A stretch of 64,000 nt of DNA from Lachnospiraceae bacterium. GTDB lineage: Bacteria > Bacillota > Clostridia > Lachnospirales > Lachnospiraceae. The stretch covers positions 1 to 64,000 of the forward strand of contig JAJQBQ010000001.1 in the NCBI GenBank assembly GCA_021203205.1, in the 5' to 3' direction. Under the pieces are notes generated by a model that was not told the origin of the DNA, did not search any database, and saw only the letters and a list, made by a program, of their open reading frames with translations. The position numbers and the translations under genes are program-made. Below, piece after piece: positions 54,205 through 63,173 of this stretch (position 1 is its first letter; every line of letters starts with the position of its first letter).

Positions 54205-55797
54205 ATGGGAAAGTATATAAATCCCGGAAATGAGGGCTTTGCGGAAATCAGAAGGGACATTTATGTTGATAAAACAGGCCTGATCGCATATATAAATGAT
54301 TTAATAGGAAAACCGAAGCCATTAGTCAGCTTCAGCAGACCCAGACGTTTCGGAAAATCCTACACGGCAAATATGCTGTGCGCATATTACGATGCGGGCT
54401 GTGATTCCCGCGAGCTGTTTGAAGATTTGCAAATAGCACATGCAGACAGCTTCAAAACCATGTTAAATCAGTTCAACGTGATATCCTTTGATGTAACCGG
54501 ATTTATAAAAACCTCTGTCAACAGGAAAATGAATGCTCTGGAAAGAATGCAGAAAGCTTTGCTGAGTGAGCTGAAAGAGACTTTCCCCGGATGTGTGGAC
54601 GAAGAGGAAGACGATGTGGGAAATGCTCTTTATTCTGTAGTAACGAAGGGAAACAGAAAATTTGTTTTTGTCATAGATGAGTGGGATGCGCTGTTCCGTG
54701 AATTCAAGGAGGATCAGCAGCTGCAAAGGGACTATATCCTGTTTTTGAGGGGGATTTTCAAAAATAAGGATGTCACACCAAAAACGATCGCTGCAGCGTA
54801 CATGACAGGAATTCTGCCGATCAAAAAATATGGAACGGAATCCGCGCTATCTGACTTTAAAGAATTTACGATGGCCGATCCCCTCATACTTTCAGAATAT
54901 GTCGGTTTTACAGAAGCGGAAGTCTGCACACTTTGCAGCAGGTATGATATAGATTTTGAAGAAATGAAGCAGTGGTATGATGGGTATTCCTTTGAGGATA
55001 CGAAATCAGTCTACAGCCCGAATTCCGTTATGAGTGCCATAAAATTCAGAAGATTTCGCAACTACTGGACGCAGACAGAGACATTTGAAAGTCTGAAACA
55101 GTATATCGGCGAAAACTATGATGGGCTAAAGGATGCCATCATATTAATGCTGGGCGGACAGCGCGTCAAAATTGATATCAATACATTTCAGAATGATTTC
55201 ACCTCTTTTGATAATAAAGACGATGTGCTGACGCTGCTCATTCATCTGGGATATCTGGCGTATGATCAGCAAAAAGAAGAGGCTTACATCCCGAACCGGG
55301 AAGTCTCCGAAGTGTTCCGCGTGGCAACCAGGGGCGGGCAGTGGAAGGAAGTAGAGTGTGCGATCGGTCAGGCGGAGGAACTGTTGGAAGCCACCATCCG
55401 CTGTGACAGCGACAGTGTGGCAAAAGCACTGGAGTTGGTTCATGAAGAATGTACGTCTGTGCTTAAATATAACGATGAGAATTCTCTTGCATGCGCGATC
55501 TATATTGGATATTTTACGGCAAAGAATTATTATATGATCGTCAGGGAGCTTCCATCGGGAAAAGGGTTCGCCGATTACGCATTCATACCCCGAAGAGGAA
55601 CAGACAAGCCCGCTATGATCGTAGAATTAAAATACGATAAGAATGCAGACACGGCGATCCGGCAAATTCATGATAACCGGTATGGTGGGGTTATGAAGAA
55701 ATACTTTGGAGAGTTACTGTTGGTCGGAATTAATTACGATAAAGATGCGGAGGGGAAAGACGCGAAAAGGCATCAGTGTGTAATAGAGAGAAAGTAA
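54205..55797 (+). CDS. AAA-like ATPase with C-terminal PD-(D/E)XK domain (second copy)
   Basis: P-loop SRPRRFGKSYTANML (residue about 48), Walker B FVFVIDEWDALFRE, and a C-terminal nuclease core PAMIVELKYDKNAD (E-x-K). It is the classical AAA-ATPase-like plus DUF1703 form. It differs in detail from the first copy in the window, so not a recent duplication. GGGGG precedes the start at 54205 at a rather long distance. Function unknown. Confidence 0.82.
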   Translation: MGKYINPGNEGFAEIRRDIYVDKTGLIAYINDLIGKPKPLVSFSRPRRFGKSYTANMLCAYYDAGCDSRELFEDLQIAHADSFKTMLNQFNVISFDVTGFIKTSVNRKMNALERMQKALLSELKETFPGCVDEEEDDVGNALYSVVTKGNRKFVFVIDEWDALFREFKEDQQLQRDYILFLRGIFKNKDVTPKTIAAAYMTGILPIKKYGTESALSDFKEFTMADPLILSEYVGFTEAEVCTLCSRYDIDFEEMKQWYDGYSFEDTKSVYSPNSVMSAIKFRRFRNYWTQTETFESLKQYIGENYDGLKDAIILMLGGQRVKIDINTFQNDFTSFDNKDDVLTLLIHLGYLAYDQQKEEAYIPNREVSEVFRVATRGGQWKEVECAIGQAEELLEATIRCDSDSVAKALELVHEECTSVLKYNDENSLACAIYIGYFTAKNYYMIVRELPSGKGFADYAFIPRRGTDKPAMIVELKYDKNADTAIRQIHDNRYGGVMKKYFGELLLVGINYDKDAEGKDAKRHQCVIERK

Positions 55798-55860
55798 AAA
55801 GCAGAATATTTAAGGCAGATGCCTTGTAAAAGCGAGTATTTCGTGAAAATAGGGAATATC

Positions 55861-55905
55861 ATACAAAAAACAGGGAAATAACAAAAGGTTTCCCTGTTTT
55901 TGTAT
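55861..55905 (+). terminator. intrinsic terminator after the AAA gene
   Basis: ATACAAAAAACAGGGAAA (55861-55878) pairs with TTTCCCTGTTTTTGTAT (55889-55905), one-base difference in the A/T-run. Strong. Confidence 0.85.
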
Positions 55906-56035
55906 GTGCGGGAACAAGTCTTGATTCTTGTGTCAAAATTTGTCAGAGAGCGGAAAGCGGAGGTTTTATGCTTTTTACAGTGAATGGAACAAAAGAAAAA
56001 TAAGATCTCAGAGCAATAATATAAGCAAAACAATA

Positions 56036-56064
56036 TTGACACACTAACGCAATCGAGTTATAAT
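56036..56064 (+). promoter_or_regulatory. consensus sigma-A promoter before the lipoprotein gene
   Basis: Perfect TTGACA (56036-56041), 17-bp spacer and TATAAT (56059-56064). It would give a leader of about 110 nt including the 56131-56164 repeat segment. Confidence 0.9.
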
Positions 56065-56179
56065 AAATCCTGTTTTATAGTTCTTTTGCCCCAGCATCAT
56101 GACTGCTGCCAGTCATAGGATGCCATTTCGGGTGGCACCGGCAAAGTGGGCAGGGGAGTTTGGAATGGGAGGAATCAAA

Positions 56180-56998
56180 ATGAGAAAATTTAAGCCACAA
56201 AAAAGCCGATGTCCTGCATTTCTGGTCCTGTTTCTTCTGCTATCCGCATGCCTGTGCGGATGCGCGGCCGCGGGGGACGATACAGTGATCGAGGCGACCT
56301 CAGACACGGAGACTCAGGAGGGGGAGGCCACGGAAACCTGGCCGAAGGAGGTGGTGTTGACCGACGAGGAGGCGGAGCAGGACTATCTGTCGAAGGACGT
56401 GCTTGTGCAGGCGGTGACCGACATGCTGGCGGAGATTTATCCGAACCTGGAAGCGCGGTATGACCTGAAAAACTGCCTGATCAGTGCGGAAGATGAGAGT
56501 GAGCTGGGATACAGTCTGTGGTATTATGAGGCGATCGAGCAGATCGGCATACGGCCGGCAATGGTGTCAAACCATATACAGGCGGGGAAAATGTCCGAGG
56601 ACTCCTACAATTACAAGGAACTCTACGAGACGCGGGATTACGGATTCGGAAACACGGCGGGGTATTATCTGGCCAAAATATATGTCACAGAGGATGGGAT
56701 CGGCGGCTTGCTGGCAAGTGGCAATACGTATGAACTCTATGAGGAGTGGGCGGCCGTCGTGGATATCAATGAAATCCTGGGAAAAGTGGTGGGCGCGTTT
56801 CGGCTGCTGAACAAAGAGACCACAGTGACAGAAATCATGCTGACGATGGCGGAGACACCGGTGCAGGATGAGGACGGGAAATACCGGATCATATACGCCC
56901 CGTACTGGGTGGTCAGCTACAGCTGCGAGCAAAACGGTACAGAGATGAGCACTCAACTCGTCTATGATGCCTATACCGGGGAGATGGTGTATCCGTAA
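56180..56998 (+). CDS. lipoprotein of unknown function
   Basis: A signal peptide with hydrophobic LVLFLLLSACLCGC ends at a lipobox Cys near residue 28. The mature protein is acidic, with a Tyr/Leu-rich region (DYLSKDVLVQAVTDMLAEIYP) and a C-terminal APYWVVSYSCEQNG plus YDAYTGEMVYP, which recalls PepSY-like protease-associated modules. No family is recognised with confidence. GGGAGGAATCAAA precedes the ATG at 56180. Preceded by a strong promoter. Confidence 0.8.
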   Translation: MRKFKPQKSRCPAFLVLFLLLSACLCGCAAAGDDTVIEATSDTETQEGEATETWPKEVVLTDEEAEQDYLSKDVLVQAVTDMLAEIYPNLEARYDLKNCLISAEDESELGYSLWYYEAIEQIGIRPAMVSNHIQAGKMSEDSYNYKELYETRDYGFGNTAGYYLAKIYVTEDGIGGLLASGNTYELYEEWAAVVDINEILGKVVGAFRLLNKETTVTEIMLTMAETPVQDEDGKYRIIYAPYWVVSYSCEQNGTEMSTQLVYDAYTGEMVYP

Positions 56999-57271
56999 GG
57001 GGATATAATTTCTGGTAATTTTAACCAAATATCCCCCGTCTGCCGGTTTCATTGGGCAGATTTCACAACTATGCCACCGATTTTATGTGAAATTGCACAA
57101 AAAACCGGCCGAAAATCCGCGAAATATACAATTTTCACAAAAAGAAAATTAAATTTTGTGGAATTACTCAATAGAAATATCCTGCCGATTCGAGTAGAAT
57201 AACACCATCATTCAACACCACGGGCGTTTCCTGTATCATTTGGGGGGCGCAGGACAGTCAGGAGGAAAAAT

Positions 57272-58384
57272 ATGGCTAGTTTATCATTGAGGAACATTAG
57301 CAAGGTTTATCCGAACGGTTTCGTTGCTGTTAAGGATTTCAACCTTGAGATCGCCGATAAGGAGTTTATCATTTTCGTAGGTCCTTCCGGATGCGGTAAG
57401 TCTACCACACTTCGTATGGTTGCAGGACTTGAGGAAATCTCCTCCGGTGAGTTGTATATCGGCGACAAGCTGGTAAACGACGTAGAACCAAAAGACAGGG
57501 ACATCGCAATGGTTTTCCAGAACTACGCTTTGTATCCGCATATGTCAGTGTATGACAACATGGCGTTCGGCCTTAAGCTGAGAAAGACGCCGAAGGATCA
57601 GATTGATATCAAAGTAAAGGAAGCTGCGAAGATCCTTGACCTTGAGAAGCTGCTTGACCGTAAGCCGAAGGCTCTTTCCGGTGGTCAGAGACAGCGTGTT
57701 GCTATGGGACGTGCTATCGTACGTAATCCTAAGGTATTCCTCATGGACGAGCCTCTGTCCAACCTGGATGCGAAGCTTCGTGTACAGATGCGTGTTGAGA
57801 TCGCAAAGCTGCACAAGAGCCTGGGAACCACCATCATCTATGTAACCCATGACCAGACCGAGGCTATGACGCTTGGTACCAGAATCGTTGTTATGAAGGA
57901 CGGTATCGTACAGCAGGTAGATTCCCCGAAGAACCTTTACAACAACCCGGTGAACCTGTTCGTTGCAGGATTCATGGGATCCCCGCAGATGAACTTCATC
58001 GATGCTACGGTTGTGAACAAGAACGGCGTTGTATCGCTTGAGTTCGGCAGATCCAGCATCAAGGTTCCGGAAGCACAGGCAAAGGTTCTCATGGACGGCG
58101 GCTACGAAGGCAAGGTTGTTACCATGGGTATCCGTCCGGAAGATGTCCATGATGAGGAATCCTTCATCGCAAACTCCAAGGACAGCACGTTCGATGTTAC
58201 TATCCGTATCTACGAGCTGCTCGGTGCCGAGGTTTATCTGTATTTCGATGTTGCGGACTTCTCCTGCACGGCAAGAGTAAATCCGAGAACGACCGCAAGA
58301 CCTGGCGATACCATCACGGTAGCTATGGACCTTACGAAGTTACATATCTTCGACAAGGAGACAGAGAGAGTTATTACGAACTAA
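57272..58384 (+). CDS. msmK: ABC transporter ATP-binding protein, MsmK/UgpC type
   Basis: The ATPase energises carbohydrate ABC importers. Walker A GPSGCGKST, signature LSGGQRQRVAMGRA, Walker B VFLMDEPLSNLDAKLR, and the MalK-type regulatory C-terminal domain (VTMGIRPEDVHDEESF) are present. It stands alone without permease genes, as the shared ATPase of several importers often does. Codon usage favours T- and A-ended codons more than its neighbours do, consistent with high expression. GGAGG precedes the ATG. Confidence 0.93.
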   Translation: MASLSLRNISKVYPNGFVAVKDFNLEIADKEFIIFVGPSGCGKSTTLRMVAGLEEISSGELYIGDKLVNDVEPKDRDIAMVFQNYALYPHMSVYDNMAFGLKLRKTPKDQIDIKVKEAAKILDLEKLLDRKPKALSGGQRQRVAMGRAIVRNPKVFLMDEPLSNLDAKLRVQMRVEIAKLHKSLGTTIIYVTHDQTEAMTLGTRIVVMKDGIVQQVDSPKNLYNNPVNLFVAGFMGSPQMNFIDATVVNKNGVVSLEFGRSSIKVPEAQAKVLMDGGYEGKVVTMGIRPEDVHDEESFIANSKDSTFDVTIRIYELLGAEVYLYFDVADFSCTARVNPRTTARPGDTITVAMDLTKLHIFDKETERVITN

Positions 58385-58416
58385 TCCTGACTTGTGAAAA
58401 GGGTGTAATACAAGGG

Positions 58417-58457
58417 GAGAGGGAATGTGAAGAGATGCATTCCCTCTCTTCTTTTTT
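58417..58457 (+). terminator. terminator of the MsmK-type gene
   Basis: Perfect 11-bp GC-rich stem GAGAGGGAATG (58417-58427) / CATTCCCTCTC (58438-58448) followed by TTCTTTTTT. Strong intrinsic terminator. Confidence 0.92.
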
Positions 58458-58744
58458 GTGGAAAATAAAAATTATCTTAACATATTATAAAATTATCTTA
58501 ACTTTTCATAACTTTTCCTATTTCACAATTACGACACAAATTGAACAAATTTCGATAATATAAAACTGATAGATATCCCTTGAGATTTAGACTCGGGAAA
58601 TTTCTTCACACGATCTGGGGGTGACGTGTTTCGCATATGATTATGAAAGAAAAATGTTACATTGCGATCGGTCTTCCTGATATTGGCGGATAGACCTGGA
58701 AAAGAGGGAATATTGTGAAAGAAAGCAGAACTTTCCTTACTATT

Positions 58745-58812
58745 TGTGTCGTCGATTCGGCAGCGGAACGGAGATTTTGTGCCGTCGATTCGGCAGCAGA
58801 ATGGAGATTTTT
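58745..58812 (+). repeat. 33-bp direct repeat duplicating the cysD ribosome-binding region
   Basis: Two copies of a unit containing GTCGATTCGGCAGC and ending GGAGATTTT sit directly before the cysD ATG. The second copy supplies the Shine-Dalgarno; the first ends GGAGATTTTGTG and could offer an in-frame GTG start. The rest of the 58458-58744 spacer is AT-rich leader without a gene. Confidence 0.8.
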
Positions 58813-59703
58813 ATGACACATCTGGACGAACTGGAGGCGGAGGCCATCTATATTATGCGCGAGGTGGCGGCCGAGTGCGAGAAGCCGGTGATGCTGTATT
58901 CCATCGGCAAGGACAGCTCGGTGATGCTGCATCTGGCGCTGAAGGCATTTTATCCGGAGAAGCCTCCGTTTCCGTTTTTACATATAGATACTACATGGAA
59001 ATTTCATGAGATGATCGAGTTTCGTGACCGTGTTGCAAAGGAAAAGGGCATCGAGATGCTGGTGTACACGAACCGGGAAGGAGTAGAGCAGGGGATCAAT
59101 CCCTTCGACCACGGCGCGGCCTACACGGATATTATGAAGACAAAGGCATTAAAGGATGCCCTCACCCTGTACGGTTTCACGGCGGCCTTCGGCGGCGGCA
59201 GACGTGACGAGGAAAAATCCCGGGCAAAGGAACGAATTTTTTCCTTCCGCAACAGCAGCCAGGCCTGGGATCCGAAGAATCAGCGCCCGGAAATGTGGCA
59301 GCTTTATAATACGGCGCTGAAAAAGGGCGAGAGCATCCGCGTGTTCCCGCTCTCCAACTGGACGGAAAAGGATATTTGGCAGTATATTGCCAGGGAAAAT
59401 ATTGAGATTGTTCCGCTGTATTTCGCGAAGGAGCGGCCCATTGTGGAGCGCGACGGCAACCTGATTATGGTGGATGACGACCGCATGAAGCTGCGCCCGG
59501 GCGAGGAGATTCGTTGGCGGAAGGTGCGGTTCCGCACGCTGGGCTGCTACCCGCTCACCGGAGCGACGGAATCGGAGGCGGACACGCTGGATGCCATCGT
59601 GGCGGAGGTGCTGGGTGCGGTGTCGTCCGAGCGCACCAGCCGCGTGATCGACCATGAGGCGGCGGGCAGCATGGAGCGGAGGAAGAGAGAAGGGTACTTT
59701 TGA
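58813..59703 (+). CDS. cysD: sulfate adenylyltransferase subunit 2
   Basis: CysD is the catalytic subunit of ATP sulfurylase, forming APS from sulfate and ATP together with the CysN GTPase. It has [17 protein letters not shown] (PP-loop SGGKDS-like), [14 protein letters not shown] and [17 protein letters not shown], the classic CysD layout. Start at 58813 with GGAG seven bases upstream. It lies 23 bp before the cysN-cysC ATG, first of the sulfation gene set. Confidence 0.95.
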   Translation: MTHLDELEAEAIYIMREVAAECEKPVMLYSIGKDSSVMLHLALKAFYPEKPPFPFLHIDTTWKFHEMIEFRDRVAKEKGIEMLVYTNREGVEQGINPFDHGAAYTDIMKTKALKDALTLYGFTAAFGGGRRDEEKSRAKERIFSFRNSSQAWDPKNQRPEMWQLYNTALKKGESIRVFPLSNWTEKDIWQYIARENIEIVPLYFAKERPIVERDGNLIMVDDDRMKLRPGEEIRWRKVRFRTLGCYPLTGATESEADTLDAIVAEVLGAVSSERTSRVIDHEAAGSMERRKREGYF

Positions 59704-59726
59704 GACCATACAGGAAAGGGAGAACC

Positions 59727-61649
59727 ATGCCGGAAAGCGAAAAGGAAAAAAATAATTCGGGAACTAGCCTGCTAAAATTTATCACCTGCGGCAGCGTGGA
59801 CGACGGAAAATCCACGCTGATCGGCCACATGCTTTACGACGCGAAACTTTTGTATACCGACCAGGAGCAGGCGCTGGAGCTGGACAGCCGCGTGGGAAGC
59901 CGGGGCGGAGAGATTGATTATTCACTGCTGCTGGACGGCCTGATGGCAGAGCGGGAGCAGGGGATCACCATAGATGTGGCCTACCGGTATTTCACCACGG
60001 AACGCCGAAGCTTTATTGTGGCGGACACGCCGGGGCATGAGGAGTACACGAGAAATATGGCGGTGGGCGCATCCTTCGCCGACTTGGCGGTGATCCTGGT
60101 GGATGCGACGAAAGGCGTGCTGATCCAGACGCGCAGGCACACGCGCATCTGTGCGCTGATGGGCATCCGACACTTTGTGTTTGCGGTGAACAAGATGGAT
60201 CTGGCCCGGTACGATGAGCAGACTTTCCTGGCGCTGGAGCGGGATCTGCGGCGGCTGGCGGCCGAGTTTGCGCCGCGCTCCGTGACGGTCATCCCAGTCT
60301 CGGCGACGGAGGGCGATAATATCACGAAAAAATCCCTGCGCATGCCCTGGTACCGGGGACCGGCGCTGCTGTCCTGGCTGGAGGAAGTGGATGTCCGGTC
60401 GGACGAGACGGAGACGGGCTTTGTCATGCCGGTGCAGCGGGTGAGCCGGCCGGACCGCACATTCCGGGGTTATCAGGGGCAGCCCTCCCGGGGAACTCTT
60501 CGCGTGGGTGATGAGGTTCGTGTGCTGCCGGGCGGAGAGACGGCGGCGGTGAGTCATCTTTATCTCATGGACCGGGAGGTGGAGGAGATCCACGCCGGAA
60601 CCGCTGTCACCGTGCAGCTGGATCGGGAGATCGACATTTCCAGGGGCAGCGTTCTGGTGCACGATGCGTCCGTGCAGGTGGGCAACCTGTTCGCGGCCAC
60701 CATTCTCTGGATGGACGACGCGCCGCTTTCCGCAGGGAGAAACTATATCCTGAAGCTCGGCACAAAGCAGATACCGGCAACGGTCCTGAAAATACGCCAC
60801 AAGGTGAATCTGCAGGACGGGTCGCCGACACCGACGGATATCCTCTATAAAAATGAAATTGCGGTCTGCGAGATCGCGGTATCGGATAAAATCGCCTTTC
60901 ACAGCTTCCGCAGCGCGTCGGGAAATGGGGACAGTCGTACAGGAGGCGCAGGAGGTACAGCCGACACGTGCGACCGTGCCCTGGGTACCTTTATACTGAT
61001 TGACCGCGTTTCGAACATGACATCCGCCTGCGGAACGGTGGAAAATACAGAGCCCGGCCAGCGCAACGTGGGCTTCCAGAAATTTGCGGTCACCAGGGAA
61101 GAACGGGCGGCGCAGAAGGGCCAGAAGCCTCTCACGGTCTGGTTCACCGGCCTGTCCGGATCGGGAAAATCCACGCTGGCAAATCAACTGGAGCAGCGGC
61201 TCACCTCCATGGGCTATCACACCATGCTTCTGGACGGCGATAATGTCCGCCTGGGCTTAAACCGCGACCTGGGCTTTCAGGAGGCGGATCGGGTGGAAAA
61301 CATCCGCCGCGCCGCAGAGGTGGCGAAGCTCATGAACGATGCGGGGCTGATCGTCCTGACATCCTTCATCTCGCCGTTTGAGAGCGACCGAAGGCGCGCC
61401 AGAGAGATCATCGGGGAGGGCTTTTTTGAAATCCATGTCAGCACACCCCTCGCGGAATGCGAGCGGCGCGATGTGAAGGGCCTTTACGCGAAAGCCCGGC
61501 GCGGCGAGATCGCTCATTTCACAGGTATTTCCAGCCCGTTCGAGGAGCCGCAGCATGCCGCGATGCGCGTGGATACATCCGAGACGGATGTGAAGGAGTG
61601 TGTGGAGAAGATTTTGAAGCAGATCGAGCCGCTGATCCGGTTAAGCTGA
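59727..61649 (+). CDS. cysNC: bifunctional sulfate adenylyltransferase subunit 1 / APS kinase
   Basis: The N-terminal GTPase (CysN) has CGSVDDGKSTLIGHML (G1), DTPGHEEYTRNM (G3) and NKMDL (G4). The C-terminal APS kinase (CysC) starts near residue 465 with FTGLSGSGKSTLAN, DGDNVRLGLNRDLGF and FISPF. The product is PAPS. The fusion occurs in many bacteria that use PAPS. A short variable linker (about 398-416) is Gly/Ser-rich. GGGAG precedes the start at 59727. Confidence 0.95.
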   Translation: MPESEKEKNNSGTSLLKFITCGSVDDGKSTLIGHMLYDAKLLYTDQEQALELDSRVGSRGGEIDYSLLLDGLMAEREQGITIDVAYRYFTTERRSFIVADTPGHEEYTRNMAVGASFADLAVILVDATKGVLIQTRRHTRICALMGIRHFVFAVNKMDLARYDEQTFLALERDLRRLAAEFAPRSVTVIPVSATEGDNITKKSLRMPWYRGPALLSWLEEVDVRSDETETGFVMPVQRVSRPDRTFRGYQGQPSRGTLRVGDEVRVLPGGETAAVSHLYLMDREVEEIHAGTAVTVQLDREIDISRGSVLVHDASVQVGNLFAATILWMDDAPLSAGRNYILKLGTKQIPATVLKIRHKVNLQDGSPTPTDILYKNEIAVCEIAVSDKIAFHSFRSASGNGDSRTGGAGGTADTCDRALGTFILIDRVSNMTSACGTVENTEPGQRNVGFQKFAVTREERAAQKGQKPLTVWFTGLSGSGKSTLANQLEQRLTSMGYHTMLLDGDNVRLGLNRDLGFQEADRVENIRRAAEVAKLMNDAGLIVLTSFISPFESDRRRAREIIGEGFFEIHVSTPLAECERRDVKGLYAKARRGEIAHFTGISSPFEEPQHAAMRVDTSETDVKECVEKILKQIEPLIRLS

Positions 61650-61971
61650 AGGACACGATCCACGCCAACCGGATGAGTAAATATTTTGTGCTGAAGAAGA
61701 TGATTGTAGAACAGCCACCTTCCTGCAAAAAAGCAGAAACTTTGCGAAATAAAACTTTTCGGTGAAATTTGCGGACGAAGTTTCCGCGAGTTCTGAAGTA
61801 CGCTTTGTGAACTTCAGAAGCCGTGAATAATAATTATTTATTGGAGCAAGAGTCAGAAGGTGAGATGATTCCACAGAAAAATGAAAAAGTTTTTGCTGGA
61901 ATCGAGAGGTGAGATTGTTTCGGCAGGGAACAATAAGAAACCTGCGATTTGTTAAGGAAGGAACGGAAATT
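61650..61971. other. 322-bp spacer before the ChrA-like gene
   Basis: No gene is seen. A hairpin TTCTGAAGT / ACTTCAGAA lies near 61791-61819. AAGGAAGGAACGG forms the ribosome site for the following gene. A promoter is not obvious. Confidence 0.4.
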
Positions 61972-63156
61972 ATGTACGACTCCGGCCTCATAGAAAACAG
62001 AAAAGTCATAACGAAACAGGAGAGGAAAGGCCTGCTTTCCATGCTGGGCTCGTTCTTTGGGATCGGCCTGATCGGCTTTGGCGGCGGTAATGCGCTGGTG
62101 CCTGTCATCCGCAACACCGTAGTCGAAAAGAGAAAACTGATCTCCGATCAGAGCTATCACGACAAGGTGTTTATCGCGAATATTACGCCGGGGGCTCTGC
62201 CGGTGGAAGTGGCCTGCGGTGTGGGGCGCGAGGTGGCCGGAAGGCTGGGTATGGTGCTGGCGCCGGTGGCCATGGCGCTGCCGGGCGCCGCGCTGGTGGT
62301 GCTGATGCTCGCCTGCTTTTCGAGGCTCGGTCAGACAGCCAGAAGCTGCGTTCAGCTGTTTTCGGTGGCGGTCAGCGTGTATATCATTTATCTGTTGGTT
62401 TCCTACATTATAACCATGCTGCGCGAGGCGGCGGAAGCGGGGAAAAGGCGGGAGCACATTGCCATTTTTCTGGTGACTACGCTGTTTGTCTCCGGAAGCT
62501 CTTTCTGTGAGATGGTGGGAATTGATACGACATATATTCCGGAGGCGTCGCCTGCCGCAATTATGATCTGTGTGTTGGTGTACGCGATCCTGACGAAGCG
62601 CGAAAAAGGCGGCGTTAAAATGAATCTGAGAGGTCTGGCGCTGGATGAGAGCTGGTGTGGGCTGATCCTCGTGGCGGCAGCTATCCCGGCAGTCATCCTC
62701 TGCTCGGAGGCTCTGGAGTTTTTGGGGCGCGGCATGCTCTCGGCGGTTCTTTCCTTCGGCGGCGGCGACGCTTACCTCGGTATCGCCGATGATCTGTTCG
62801 TGGAGAGCGGCATGTTCACGACGGACGAGTTTTATGTCCAGCTGGTGACGGTGGCCAATATCCTGCCCGGATCCATTCTGGTGAAAATGCTGACCGGCAT
62901 GGGATACCTTCTGGGCGCGGCGGCCACCGGAAGCGTGTGGGGCGGCATTGCGGTGGCGGTGGCGGGGTTTGGCTGCGCAACTTACACCTCCTGCGGAACA
63001 TATTTGCTGGTGGAAAACATGTACATGGCATCGAAAAAAATGGCGATTTTTAAGTTTATCAAGGAGATCGTGAAGCCGATCGTGGCGGCGTTCATGGTGG
63101 CGGTCATCGTGTCGCTGGTGCAGAAGGACATAAATATACTGACCTCATTATTCTGA
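61972..63156 (+). CDS. ChrA/CHR-family oxyanion transporter
   Basis: The protein has two homologous halves of five to six helices each. Duplicated motifs are LIGFGGGNALVPVIR and later LSFGGGDAYLGIADD, each followed by an ITPGAL or ILPGSI motif, as in the CHR chromate transporter family. In this context (cysD, cysNC, sulfotransferase) the natural substrate is probably sulfate. The start is preceded by a strong AAGGAAGGAACGG. Length 394. Substrate is inference. Confidence 0.85.
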   Translation: MYDSGLIENRKVITKQERKGLLSMLGSFFGIGLIGFGGGNALVPVIRNTVVEKRKLISDQSYHDKVFIANITPGALPVEVACGVGREVAGRLGMVLAPVAMALPGAALVVLMLACFSRLGQTARSCVQLFSVAVSVYIIYLLVSYIITMLREAAEAGKRREHIAIFLVTTLFVSGSSFCEMVGIDTTYIPEASPAAIMICVLVYAILTKREKGGVKMNLRGLALDESWCGLILVAAAIPAVILCSEALEFLGRGMLSAVLSFGGGDAYLGIADDLFVESGMFTTDEFYVQLVTVANILPGSILVKMLTGMGYLLGAAATGSVWGGIAVAVAGFGCATYTSCGTYLLVENMYMASKKMAIFKFIKEIVKPIVAAFMVAVIVSLVQKDINILTSLF

Positions 63157-63173
63157 CGGGGGGAGAAAAGAGA

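Noticed and set aside
58500-58744. SAM riboswitch (S-box) before cysD
   Set aside because: The conserved S-box core and terminator/antiterminator arrangement were not found.
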